Source: Pueribacillus theae
Lineage (GTDB): Bacteria > Bacillota > Bacilli > Bacillales > UBA6769
Direction: 5' to 3'
Length of the DNA stretch: 64,000 nt
NCBI RefSeq assembly: GCF_003097615.1
Contig: NZ_QCZG01000005.1
Location: forward strand, 53,348-117,347
Shown here: one piece after another, positions 1-7,578 of the stretch
Position numbering within the stretch: position 1 is the first letter of the stretch
Layout: each line of letters begins with the position of its first letter
Position numbers and translations under genes: made by a program
Notes under the pieces: generated by a model
What the model saw: the letters and a program-made list of their open reading frames with translations, nothing else
What the model was told of the DNA's origin: nothing
Databases searched by the model: none

Positions 1-491
1 CAAATGAATTTGAGGATTCTGAGTACACGGATCCGGCAAAAGCATTTGAAAATGCCGGTCATTCGCTTACTGTTATTGAAAAAGAAAAAGGAAAGACAAT
101 CAAAGGAAAACAAGGCGAGGCAACAGTAACTGTCGATGCATCGATTGATGATGTGAAACCATCCGATTTTGACGCTTTATTTATTCCGGGAGGCTTTTCC
201 CCGGATTTGCTAAGAGCTGACGATCGGTTTGTTCAATTTGCCAAATCGTTTATGGATGAAAAGAAACCTGTTTTCGCGATCTGTCATGGCCCTCAGCTAT
301 TAATTACGGCTGAAACATTAAAAGGCCGTGATGTAACAGGATACAAATCCATTCACGTTGATTTAAAAAATGCCGGCGCAAATTTGCATGACAAAGAAGT
401 TGTTGTATGCCAAAATCAACTCGTAACGAGCAGGCATCCAGGTGATCTTGAAGCGTTTAATCGAGAAAGTGTTAAATTGCTGGAAGCTTAA
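1..491 (+). CDS. DJ-1/PfpI family protein, YraA/YfkM-like general stress protein (5' partial)
   Basis: The reading frame is open from base 3 to the TAA at 489-491, so the gene begins before the window. The visible part carries the PfpI core: FIPGGFSPDLLRADDR, then the nucleophile elbow AICHGP with the reactive Cys, then TGYKSIHVDLKNAGAN and the C-terminal DLEAFNRES. It resembles the Bacillus general stress proteins YraA and YfkM. Known members of this superfamily are cytosolic and act as proteases, chaperones or deglycases, so the activity here is open. Only the first few residues are missing. The gene is followed directly by a good rho-independent terminator and so ends its transcript. The family call is firm; the biochemical role is not. 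Confidence 0.9.
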   Translation, partial: NEFEDSEYTDPAKAFENAGHSLTVIEKEKGKTIKGKQGEATVTVDASIDDVKPSDFDALFIPGGFSPDLLRADDRFVQFAKSFMDEKKPVFAICHGPQLLITAETLKGRDVTGYKSIHVDLKNAGANLHDKEVVVCQNQLVTSRHPGDLEAFNRESVKLLEA

Positions 492-505
492 TGATGGATT
501 TTCAA

Positions 506-533
506 AGCCCCTGAATGGGGGCTCATTTTTTTG
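506..533 (+). terminator. Rho-independent terminator after the PfpI gene
   Basis: An AGCCCC/GGGGCT stem with a six-base loop is followed by CATTTTTTTG. It lies 15 bases after the stop codon of the PfpI-family gene. Confidence 0.85.
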
Positions 534-631
534 TTACAATTTTTCAAACAAGCATCGTCTATCTTGATTACCTGCTCAATTGCCGATATGATTTATGAAA
601 GAAGGCAGCAGAGGGATGGAGTGGAGCCGGT

Positions 632-1411
632 TTGAAAGAAGATTTCGCTCAGCAAGTAGAAGTAATCAAACTTCCGATACATTGTTTTTTACCGTCGATG
701 TCAATTTTTATTTACTTTGTTGATGGTTTATTAATCGATACAGGCCCGCGTTTCAAACGAAAGCGATTATCCCGTTTGTTTCAAAGATTGAATATTGAAA
801 AAGTCGCGATTACACATTTGCACAAAGATCATAGTGGGATGGCGTCCTGGATTTCAAAAAATCTTGACGTACCGATTTATATTAACAAAACCCCTGCCCG
901 GCGTTTTCATGTAAGCGATCGATTGTTTTCCGATCGTTTCTCACGTGAGGCGGAACAATATCCTGATAAGATTGAACTTGAACACCATACGTTTATTCCA
1001 ATTGAAACGCCTGGCCATACGCGCGATCATATTTGCTTATATGAACCAAACAAAGGATGGCTTTTTACGGGTGATTTATATATAACGCCTCATCCTAAAG
1101 TTAGCCTTCGTACAGAATCCATCGCTCACTATATTTCCTCACTAAATCGTGTCATTCAACTTGACTTTGACACTGTTTTTTGTGCGCATCAAGGTATAAT
1201 AAGAAATGGGCGTAATAGCTTAATTGAAAAATTGGAATATTTACAAGAAATGCAGTTTCAAGCTGTACAACTTTATAAGCAAGGATATAGTGAACGAATG
1301 ATTGCGAAACAGCTTTTTCCAAAAAAAGCAAGGCTTGAACGGTTATCATTTGGAACGTTTTCAAGCCTGCATTTTGTAAGATCTTGTTTAAGGGCGCATA
1401 CTAGAACTTAA
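632..1411 (+). CDS. MBL-fold metallo-hydrolase
   Basis: This 259-residue protein has the metallo-beta-lactamase fold signature THLHKDHSG (HxHxDH) near residue 62, then GHTRDH, a metal-bridging Asp in FTGDLYI, and a late His in CAHQG. These supply a full two-metal site. The C-terminal 60 residues are basic and helical, and [17 protein letters not shown] could be a small helix-turn-helix-like unit, as in some glyoxalase-II-like proteins. The start is TTG at 632, behind a purine-rich GGAGTGGAG. The stop overlaps the stop of the convergent sodC by four bases. The substrate cannot be told from the sequence; glyoxalase II, lactonase and RNase Z-like relatives share this motif. Confidence 0.85.
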   Translation: MKEDFAQQVEVIKLPIHCFLPSMSIFIYFVDGLLIDTGPRFKRKRLSRLFQRLNIEKVAITHLHKDHSGMASWISKNLDVPIYINKTPARRFHVSDRLFSDRFSREAEQYPDKIELEHHTFIPIETPGHTRDHICLYEPNKGWLFTGDLYITPHPKVSLRTESIAHYISSLNRVIQLDFDTVFCAHQGIIRNGRNSLIEKLEYLQEMQFQAVQLYKQGYSERMIAKQLFPKKARLERLSFGTFSSLHFVRSCLRAHTRT

Positions 1412-1995
1412 TCATTTATTACACCACATGCAATCCTATCCCCAGCGTTGCCGGCGGGATCAGAGATGTAGTCATCGAAGCCCGAATGAATCATAAGAGC
1501 GGTGCCGCCCTGCTTAAGAAGTGAATTTTTTTCACCTTTTTTTAGTGTAACAAGTTTTGTAGTCACCTCATCAAAGACTGTCCCGTTTTTTGTAACGACA
1601 ATGTTTGGCAAATCGCCGGCATGGGGCCCGTTCGGATTAAGGAAGCCATGTTCTTTTCCTGCAGGATTGAAATGGGCGCCTGCTGATTGAAAATCTTTCG
1701 GAGTGCATTCTCCCGTTTCATGGATATGAAAACCATGTTTTCCGGGAGGAAGTTTGACGGCTTCAATTGAAATGTTAACACCATTTTGATTTTCTTTAAG
1801 TATGGCATGGCCAATTTTTTCATTTTGTTGATTGATCATCGTTACCTTTATTGATAGTGATTCTGTTTTGCTGCTCGTTTCGATTGCCTCAGGTTCATTG
1901 TTTTGCTTTGCATTTTGGCGATCAGGCGCTTGGCTGCAGGCTGCAATGAAGCAAATAAAGAGGGCAATAGCTACGTTCGGTAAAATTTTTTTCAT
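1408..1995 (-). CDS. sodC: Superoxide dismutase [Cu-Zn] family lipoprotein
   Basis: This 195-residue protein begins with a lipoprotein signal peptide whose lipobox ends IAAC (lipidated Cys20), so it should be anchored outside the membrane. The SOD domain shows [31 protein letters not shown] and [11 protein letters not shown]. By alignment to the family, the HxH pair, bridging His, two zinc His, zinc Asp and last copper His are all present, as are the two disulfide Cys (GEC and IACG). Such enzymes convert superoxide to peroxide and oxygen. The Bacillus subtilis relative YojM is reported to lack copper ligands, whereas this copy looks complete. It converges on, and overlaps by four bases, the MBL-fold gene. 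Confidence 0.9.
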   Translation of the reverse strand: MKKILPNVAIALFICFIAACSQAPDRQNAKQNNEPEAIETSSKTESLSIKVTMINQQNEKIGHAILKENQNGVNISIEAVKLPPGKHGFHIHETGECTPKDFQSAGAHFNPAGKEHGFLNPNGPHAGDLPNIVVTKNGTVFDEVTTKLVTLKKGEKNSLLKQGGTALMIHSGFDDYISDPAGNAGDRIACGVIND

Positions 1996-2086
1996 GAATC
2001 GACGCTCCTATCCATTTTTTTACATTGCCTAAAAAACAGCTTGGACATTTAAAAGAATCTTATACATTTTTGTAAAATGATTATTG

Positions 2087-2095
2087 TGGTACAAT
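2087..2095 (+). promoter_or_regulatory. Candidate extended -10 promoter
   Basis: TGGTACAAT (TGN plus TACAAT) lies about 45 bases before the small ORF at 2140. No good -35 element is visible at 16-18 bases. It would drive the small ORF and perhaps, by readthrough, the activator gene. Confidence 0.45.
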
Positions 2096-2139
2096 AGGGG
2101 TAATTTACATACGAGTTTTATAAATAAGGAGGATACAGC

Positions 2140-2214
2140 ATGTTTGAAATTGCGGGGTTTATTATTGGACTTATTTTATGTGCTTACTTCATAACGCTTG
2201 AACTGGTTGATTAA
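2140..2214 (+). CDS. Small hydrophobic membrane peptide, 24 aa, unknown function
   Basis: A 24-codon ORF starts at ATG 2140 with an excellent ribosome site (AAGGAGG ending about seven bases upstream) and ends TAA at 2212-2214. The product is almost entirely one transmembrane segment (FEIAGFIIGLILCAYFITL) with an acidic tail (ELVD). It is bracketed by a candidate promoter at 2087-2095 and a perfect terminator hairpin at 2222-2251, so it looks like a complete one-gene unit. I do not recognise the peptide. Single-pass peptides of this size in Bacilli include oxidase accessory subunits and regulators of membrane enzymes, but nothing here assigns a partner. The alternative is a leader peptide for the activator gene downstream. 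Confidence 0.55.
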   Translation: MFEIAGFIIGLILCAYFITLELVD

Positions 2215-2221
2215 ACCTAAT

Positions 2222-2251
2222 GCCTTGTCGCTTAAAGACAAGGTATTTTTG
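2222..2251 (+). terminator. Terminator between the small ORF and the sigma-54 activator
   Basis: CCTTGTC/GACAAGG is a perfect seven-bp stem with a seven-base loop, followed by TATTTTTG. It ends only about 19 bases before the activator start, so it could also attenuate readthrough into that gene. Confidence 0.75.
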
Positions 2252-2269
2252 TATAAAGGGGTGAAATCG

Positions 2270-3643
2270 ATGAAGCTGGAAAACCATTTGCTCGCGATCT
2301 TAGAGTCGTTGCATGATGCTGTAATTGTCGTTTCCAAAGATTGCACGGTTATCTATGTGAACAAGGCCTATACAGAAAATTTTGCTGTACCGAAAGAAAA
2401 AATAGAGGGTAAAAAATTAGATCAAATTGAGGAAACCTCAAGAATTTTGGAAGTAATAAGAAGTGGAAAACCGTTGCTGAATGACTATAGTTATGTGCAT
2501 TCATTAGGGAAGCATGTTTGTGGAAATATGACACCCCTTATTGACAATGGAGAAATGATTGGCGTCGTCACAATAATGAAAGATATAAGCGAAGTAACAA
2601 AGCTTGAAAAAGAATTAGATAAATACATTGAATATAGCAATGAGCTTAGGAAGCAGCTTAATCAAAAGAACTTTTTCCTCCTGAAAAGCGAGGTTCCAAA
2701 AATGAAAACGGCTGTTTCATTGTCACAAAAAGTGGCTGAAACGACTGCAACGATCTTGCTTACCGGGGAAAGCGGGGTTGGGAAAGAAGTATTTGCAAGA
2801 GCAATCCATGAAGCAAGCAAACGCCATGAAAAGCCTTTTGTCGCCATAAATATTGCCTCTGTTCCTGATTCATTATTTGAAAGTGAATTGTTTGGGCATG
2901 TGGAAGGAGCATTTACAGGTTCCAGAAAAGGAGGAAAAAAAGGCTTGCTCGAAGCAGCTCATGGCGGAACATTATTTTTAGATGAAATCGGGGAAATGTC
3001 GCTTAATGCGCAAGCGAAGCTATTGCGTGTCATTCAAGAGAGAGAATACCTTAAAGTAGGCGGAACACAGCCTTTGCCTCTTGATGTCCGTATTATTTGT
3101 GCAACACACCGAAACTTAAATGAAGAGATAAAGAGAGGAAATTTTCGCGAAGATTTATTTTACCGAATTAATGTTGTCCCGATAGAAATCCCGCCTTTGC
3201 GGGAAAGAAAAGCGGACATTCCGTTTTTAATTGACAACATTTTAAAGGATCTTTCTGTCAAGTATATGAAGCATGTTGCGATTGATGACGATGTCATTGA
3301 CGTGTTAAAAAGGTATGATTGGCCGGGCAATGTCCGAGAATTAACGAATGTGATTGAACAAATGATAGCCGTATGTACTGACTCTTATTTCAAAGTAGAG
3401 GATATTCCTTCCCGCATTCGAGAGAGAAAAAGATTCAATGAAAAAGAAAATTTCTTTGTGAATTTTGAGCCAACTTCCCGTTTCAATTTGGATAAGGGAC
3501 TTCAGGAATTACTTGAACAAACGGAACGCGAGGCAATCATGGAAGTTGTCAAAAAGACCCGGACCCGTTCAGAAGCGATTAAAATTTTAGGCATCAGCAG
3601 GAAAGCTTTTTATGCAAAGTTAAAAAAGTATAATGTCCTCTGA
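2270..3643 (+). CDS. PAS-domain sigma-54-dependent transcriptional activator (bEBP)
   Basis: This 457-residue activator has an N-terminal PAS domain (about residues 5-110), a coiled linker, a sigma-54 AAA+ domain (about 140-375) and a Fis-type helix-turn-helix at the C-terminus (RSEAIKILGISRKAFYAKL). Walker A is GESGVGKE near residue 166, the sigma-54 contact loop is GAFTGS near 213, and Walker B is TLFLDEIG near 234. I take ATG 2270 as the start because AAAGGGGTGA precedes it; the frame stays open upstream but would run through a terminator hairpin. Such activators bind upstream palindromes and remodel sigma-54 polymerase, and exactly such sites follow the gene. The PAS domain probably senses a small ligand, but its identity is not visible. 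Confidence 0.92.
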   Translation: MKLENHLLAILESLHDAVIVVSKDCTVIYVNKAYTENFAVPKEKIEGKKLDQIEETSRILEVIRSGKPLLNDYSYVHSLGKHVCGNMTPLIDNGEMIGVVTIMKDISEVTKLEKELDKYIEYSNELRKQLNQKNFFLLKSEVPKMKTAVSLSQKVAETTATILLTGESGVGKEVFARAIHEASKRHEKPFVAINIASVPDSLFESELFGHVEGAFTGSRKGGKKGLLEAAHGGTLFLDEIGEMSLNAQAKLLRVIQEREYLKVGGTQPLPLDVRIICATHRNLNEEIKRGNFREDLFYRINVVPIEIPPLRERKADIPFLIDNILKDLSVKYMKHVAIDDDVIDVLKRYDWPGNVRELTNVIEQMIAVCTDSYFKVEDIPSRIRERKRFNEKENFFVNFEPTSRFNLDKGLQELLEQTEREAIMEVVKKTRTRSEAIKILGISRKAFYAKLKKYNVL

Positions 3644-3649
3644 AATCGA

Positions 3650-3706
3650 TGTTTCTAAAAGAAACAGTTGTTTCTAAAGGAAACAATTTTGTTTCTTAGA
3701 GAAACA
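3650..3706 (+). promoter_or_regulatory. Three tandem palindromes: candidate activator binding array (UAS)
   Basis: Three 17-bp palindromes of the form TGTTTCT-N3-AGAAACA start at 3650, 3669 and 3690. The first and third are perfect in both arms and the middle one has one mismatch. Their spacing of 19 and 21 bases puts them on nearly the same helical face. They begin seven bases after the activator stop and lie about 100 bases before a sigma-54 promoter, the expected enhancer geometry. Confidence 0.8.
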
Positions 3707-3806
3707 ATCATCATCGTTGTTTTGATTCTATATACGTAGAACAAAATACGTTGAATCTGTTAAAATTCAAGCAAGTTTTCTCTTAATTGAAAAAGGAAAA
3801 CTAAAG

Positions 3807-3824
3807 TTGGCATGAGTGTTGCAT
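3807..3824 (+). promoter_or_regulatory. Sigma-54 (-24/-12) promoter
   Basis: TTGGCATGAGTGTTGCAT matches the sigma-54 consensus TTGGCACGNNNNTTGCA except for one base. The invariant GG (3809-3810) and GC (3821-3822) are separated by exactly ten bases. Transcription would begin near 3834, about 40 bases before the crotonase start. Confidence 0.85.
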
Positions 3825-3873
3825 AATTTTAAAGTGGGCAACTTAAGAAGAAGCAGAAGGAAGGGAATGAAGA

Positions 3874-4674
3874 ATGAGAATACGGATCCATCGCATGGAA
3901 ATGGAAGAAGCAAAAATCACGTATCAAGAAACAGCAGGCCTTGCAATTGTAAGTATCAATCGACCGAAATCAAAAAATGCATTAACAGCCAATATGTGGA
4001 CCCAGCTTTCTGAAATCGCGCCGAAAATTTTGGATAATCCAAAAAACAAGGTCGTGCTTCTTCGCGGAAGCGGGGAACAGTTTACGGCCGGGTCAGATAT
4101 TAAAGAGTTCCACCAAATGTCCATTGAAGAAGCGGAGGCAAGCTTTCTTTTAATGGAGAAAGCGATTTCAGCTTTTGAAAAATTACCGATCCCGACGATC
4201 GGCGTCATCAATGGACCTGCGATGGGGGCGGGTTTGGAACTTGCGCTTGCCTGTGATTTAAGAGTAGGGTCTGAACACGCTAAAATGGGCATTCCCGTTG
4301 GCAGGCTAGGCATCCGTTTGAGCAATAAATTTGCCCAAAGGCTTGTGAATCTGATTGGGCCCAGCAGAACGAAAGAGCTCGTTTATACAGGCAGAATATT
4401 AAATGCCGATGAAAGCTATCAACTTGGCATGATTAATTATCTAGTAGAAAACGAAAAGCTCGACCGATATGCCATCAAACTTGCGAAATTAGTCGCTGCC
4501 CAATCGCCTGCTTCTTTAAAAGCGATAAAGCAATCTGTATCAAATTGTGTAAACAGCACCGAAGAGCTTTGGAAAGAGGATCTGCCATTTGTTGATCCAT
4601 ACGATTTTCCGGAAGGCGTCGCTTCATTTGTTGAGAAAAGGCCGCCCAGGTTTAAAAGAAGAGTGCAGGAATGA
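3874..4674 (+). CDS. Enoyl-CoA hydratase/isomerase family protein (atypical crotonase)
   Basis: This 266-residue crotonase is read from ATG 3874, behind AAGGAAGGG. The oxyanion-hole segments are visible (FTAGSDIKEF and GPAMGAGLELALACDLRV). The Glu equivalent to rat hydratase Glu144 is present in GLELA. The second catalytic Glu, normally in a PE motif before the GAGGTQRL loop, is missing: here the segment reads GIPVGRLGIRLSNKFAQRL. It may therefore be an isomerase, dehalogenase-like or lyase member rather than a plain hydratase. It is the only gene between the sigma-54 promoter and a convergent gene, so it seems to be the sole target of the activator in this window. The substrate is unknown. 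Confidence 0.85.
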   Translation: MRIRIHRMEMEEAKITYQETAGLAIVSINRPKSKNALTANMWTQLSEIAPKILDNPKNKVVLLRGSGEQFTAGSDIKEFHQMSIEEAEASFLLMEKAISAFEKLPIPTIGVINGPAMGAGLELALACDLRVGSEHAKMGIPVGRLGIRLSNKFAQRLVNLIGPSRTKELVYTGRILNADESYQLGMINYLVENEKLDRYAIKLAKLVAAQSPASLKAIKQSVSNCVNSTEELWKEDLPFVDPYDFPEGVASFVEKRPPRFKRRVQE

Positions 4675-4691
4675 CTTGTTTATCCGGTCGG

Positions 4692-4732
4692 GCGGCATGA
4701 TTGTGGAATGAGTGCCGCAGCTAGTCTTTTTT
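4692..4732 (+). terminator. Possible terminator after the sigma-54-controlled crotonase
   Basis: A GCGGCA/TGCCGC stem with a 15-base loop is followed, eight bases later, by TTTTTTATTTTT. The gap before the T-run makes it weak. Confidence 0.4.
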
Positions 4733-5525
4733 ATTTTTCAACATTGATTTGGATTTTATCAACTTCCAGCTCCAAATAATCATGGAAGGCGTTAATGATA
4801 TTTTGTTGGAGCTCCCTGCCGATTTCTAGAAGCGGCCGCTGCATCGGATAATTGAGATGGACATGGACTTGGATCGTTGGCAATCCAAACATTTGAATGG
4901 AAACATGCTTGCATTCTTTGAAATCCGTCATTTTTTCAACTTCTTTTTCAACAATTAAATTGAAGATCTTATCAGAAATGTGGATCGTGCCCCTCATAAA
5001 ATCGGGATGGACAATGGTGGTTTCCCCGACATATTCGCTTTTCTTTGTGAAAAGCTGTTTTCCTTTCGAGATTAGTTTTTTAAAGAAACTTTGTTCCACT
5101 TGAATATATGGAATAGGGATGACATGCTTTCCCTCAGTTTGCCTGACGTAAAGCGCCATTTTTATTTCGCTTGATGAACGGATCTCAGTCACATCAACGT
5201 AATGCGAAATTTTGCCGAGTTCAAGAGCAGCAGCAATTTTATCCACCATTCTTTTTGAAGTGCCAATAATTAATAGTTTCTTTATTTTGTAGTTTCGAAT
5301 CGCCTGTTGAACGTCTTGTCGATGCTCTTTTAAATGAAATGTCGCGCGTTTCACTGCCGTAATGTAGTTTTTTTCAAATTTTGCCGACGTGCCGGCTACT
5401 CTTTTTCCTTTATAAATAAGCAAGCCATCGTCTATAATCGCCGGGATTTTCTTTTCATGGGCAAAAAAAAGAGAGCTTGTGCTTTTCCCAGTTCCGCTCG
5501 GTCCGATTAAGGCGTAAATTTCCAC
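4731..5525 (-). CDS. P-loop NTPase with C-terminal Asp23/Gls24-like domain
   Basis: The protein opens with a P-loop, YALIGPSGTGKST, and ends with about 95 residues (from GTIHISDKIFNLIVEKEVEK to VDKIQINVEK) that follow the Asp23/Gls24 fold pattern. Between them lies a basic region with KKLLIIGTSKRMV. I place the start at the GTG at 5525, which puts the P-loop at the N-terminus. A longer TTG start at 5552 adds nine residues and cannot be excluded. Asp23 proteins in Bacilli act in the cell envelope or with Dak-type kinases, and the ATP-binding fusion is known only as an uncharacterised family. It stands alone on this strand, convergent with the crotonase and divergent from the acyl-CoA operon. 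Confidence 0.75.
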   Translation of the reverse strand: MEIYALIGPSGTGKSTSSLFFAHEKKIPAIIDDGLLIYKGKRVAGTSAKFEKNYITAVKRATFHLKEHRQDVQQAIRNYKIKKLLIIGTSKRMVDKIAAALELGKISHYVDVTEIRSSSEIKMALYVRQTEGKHVIPIPYIQVEQSFFKKLISKGKQLFTKKSEYVGETTIVHPDFMRGTIHISDKIFNLIVEKEVEKMTDFKECKHVSIQMFGLPTIQVHVHLNYPMQRPLLEIGRELQQNIINAFHDYLELEVDKIQINVEK

Positions 5526-5705
5526 AGCATCACCAACCAACGTTTTTACCAATTATAGCAAACTTTTAAAAAAAGTTTAAAAAAGTTATTCCCAAAAAGC
5601 AAATTATGTTGTACACTACCAGTAATACATATAGGAAAACTCGGTTTTAAAAAAGTGGTATACTTTTCTTGTAATACATTTAGTAGATAACGAGGAGGAT
5701 GAACA

Positions 5706-6470
5706 TTGGAAAAAGTTACTTTTACTCAAGAAGGCAAACTGGGCATCGTTACAATTGATTCGCCGCCAGTTAATGCGTTGGAACAACAGGTGCTGGATGA
5801 ACTGGATCAAATTGTAACGAATATGCCAAAAGACGTTGATGTTGTCATCGTAACAGGTGCGGGTGGAAAAGCATTTGTCGCTGGGGCCGATATTAAAGAT
5901 TTTCCTGAACTGAAAAAAGAGACTGGCATTGAGCTCGTTAAAAAGGGACAGCGAATTTTCGATAAAATTGCCGCCCTTGAACAGCCGGTCATTGCTGCAA
6001 TTGATGGATTTGCATTAGGTGGAGGGCTTGAGTTGGCTTTAGCATGCGATATTCGAATTGCTTCTAAACGCTCTAAAGTCGGTTTTCCTGAAGTGAATCT
6101 TGGCATCTTGCCAGGGTATGGCGGAACCCAGCGGTTGCCTCGATTAATTGGACCTGGAAAGGCAAAACAACTCATTTTTTCAGGCGATCCTTTATCAGCT
6201 GAAGAGGCGAAGCAAGCCGGAATTTTGGAAGAAGTGACGGAAGATTCTCCGATGGAGAAAGCCAAGGAGCTTGCTGAAACCATTGCAAAACGCGCACCGC
6301 TCGGTGTTCGAAAAGCGAAAAAAGCAATTGATGAGGGGCTTAACACCACATTAGAAGAAGGATTACATATTGAAGCAGTCGCTTTCGGTGAACTCTGCGA
6401 TACAGAAGATAAAAATGAAGGCGTCGCTGCATTTTTTGAGAAAAGGCAACCGAATTTCTCACGTAAATAA
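5706..6470 (+). CDS. Enoyl-CoA hydratase
   Basis: This 254-residue crotonase starts with TTG at 5706 behind a strong GAGGAGGA. It has both catalytic glutamates: one in GGGLELALACD and one in FPEVNLGILPGYGGTQRL. It should hydrate 2-enoyl-CoA to 3-hydroxyacyl-CoA, the second step of beta-oxidation. It lies 35 bases before the 3-hydroxybutyryl-CoA dehydrogenase that would take its product, so the two form an operon. The C-terminus, EGVAAFFEKRQPNF, is the usual trimerisation tail. It resembles short-chain hydratases of Bacillus clusters such as YngF, but chain-length preference cannot be read from sequence. Confidence 0.9.
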   Translation: MEKVTFTQEGKLGIVTIDSPPVNALEQQVLDELDQIVTNMPKDVDVVIVTGAGGKAFVAGADIKDFPELKKETGIELVKKGQRIFDKIAALEQPVIAAIDGFALGGGLELALACDIRIASKRSKVGFPEVNLGILPGYGGTQRLPRLIGPGKAKQLIFSGDPLSAEEAKQAGILEEVTEDSPMEKAKELAETIAKRAPLGVRKAKKAIDEGLNTTLEEGLHIEAVAFGELCDTEDKNEGVAAFFEKRQPNFSRK

Positions 6471-6505
6471 TGTAGCTTAACAGTAAAAAGAGGAGGATTT
6501 TTAAG

Positions 6506-7348
6506 ATGAACAAAATTGGTGTGATTGGATTTGGAACAATGGGCTCAGGCATTGCCCAAGTCTGTTTAGAGGCTGGATACAACGTTGTGGCTGTTGAGCA
6601 AGAAGAACGTTTTTTTGAACGCGGCCTAGGCCAACTGCAAAAAAACTGGAACCGTTCCATTGAAAAAGGCAGATTAACTGAAGAACAAAAGAAAGATTTT
6701 GAAAGCAAGCTCACGACAACAACGGACTGGAATCAGCTTGCTGATGCAGAATGTGTCATTGAAGCGGTCAGCGAAAATCTTGAATTGAAAAAAGAAATCT
6801 TTAAAAAGCTGAGTGACATTGTAAGTGAAGATGCCCTCGTCGTAAGCAACACTTCCGGCTTAAGCATTACAGAAATGGCGAGTGTGATCAAAAATCCTGA
6901 AAGAACAATGGGCTTCCACTTCTTCAATCCAGTACCTGTCATGAAGCTAGTTGAACTCATTCGCGGATATGATACATCAGAAGAAACGTATCAAAGAGCA
7001 AGCAAACTCGTAGAATCACTTGGCAAAGAATCTGTTGATGTAAAAGAATCGCCATTGTTCGCAGTCAATCGCATTCTTGTTCCAATGATCAATGAAGCGA
7101 TCTTTGTTCTTCAAGAAGGCATTGCCAGCGCAGAAGATATTGATAAAGGGATGAAACTAGGCGCTAACCACCCAATTGGGCCTCTTGCATTAGCTGATTT
7201 AATTGGACTTGATACGCTATTATTTGTCCAAGATTCCCTATATGAAGAAACGCAAGATTCGAAGTACAGAGCGGCTCCATTATTAAGAAAACTTGTTCGT
7301 GCAGGACATTTAGGAAGAAAAACTGGAAAAGGCTTTTATGAATATTAA
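6506..7348 (+). CDS. 3-hydroxybutyryl-CoA dehydrogenase
   Basis: This 280-residue protein has the N-terminal Rossmann motif [13 protein letters not shown], the catalytic His in [15 protein letters not shown] (near residue 139) with its partner Glu, and the C-terminal helical domain ending [14 protein letters not shown]. It oxidises (S)-3-hydroxyacyl-CoA to 3-oxoacyl-CoA with NAD(P). The start ATG 6506 follows AGAGGAGGA. It is paired with the hydratase upstream. A second paralogue lies at 20377. The 230-base gap to the ligase downstream holds an unusual palindrome, so the operon may be interrupted there. Confidence 0.93.
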   Translation: MNKIGVIGFGTMGSGIAQVCLEAGYNVVAVEQEERFFERGLGQLQKNWNRSIEKGRLTEEQKKDFESKLTTTTDWNQLADAECVIEAVSENLELKKEIFKKLSDIVSEDALVVSNTSGLSITEMASVIKNPERTMGFHFFNPVPVMKLVELIRGYDTSEETYQRASKLVESLGKESVDVKESPLFAVNRILVPMINEAIFVLQEGIASAEDIDKGMKLGANHPIGPLALADLIGLDTLLFVQDSLYEETQDSKYRAAPLLRKLVRAGHLGRKTGKGFYEY

Positions 7349-7446
7349 TGTTCAACCGAGTGAAATAGGGGATGATTAGGGCACAGAGATCTTCTCATAC
7401 CCCTTCTTAAAAAAAGCTTTGTTATCCTATTAAAAAACGGGAACGA

Positions 7447-7522
7447 GCGGGGGCGATTTTACCTGGAGAGAACCTTTTTACCGTAAGGAAAACCCGCTTC
7501 TCGGAAGGTAAATCGAACCCGC
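7447..7522. repeat. Imperfect 76-base palindrome between dehydrogenase and ligase genes
   Basis: The outer arms GCGGG/CCCGC enclose CGATTTTACC/GGTAAATCG, then GAGAA/TTCTC, and an inner CTTTTTAC...GTAAGG arm. The result is a long stem with bulges. There is no T-run, so it is not a plain terminator. It could be an RNA processing element or a remnant of a small mobile repeat. No second copy was noticed in the window. Confidence 0.5.
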
Positions 7523-7578
7523 AAGTATACACCAATATTGTTTAACAAAGCTAAAAACACAAAGAGAGGGTGATTGCC

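Noticed and set aside
2198..2269. Extension of the sigma-54 activator to an upstream ATG
   Set aside because: It would begin inside the small ORF and read through a perfect terminator hairpin; ATG 2270 has the better ribosome site.
5807..6349. 180-codon leftward ORF opposite the enoyl-CoA hydratase
   Set aside because: It is antisense to a gene with clear active-site motifs, has low-complexity Ser/Ala/Phe composition and no ribosome site.
7570..7578. GTG start for the acyl-CoA ligase
   Set aside because: It overlaps the likely Shine-Dalgarno; TTG 7579 has correct spacing.
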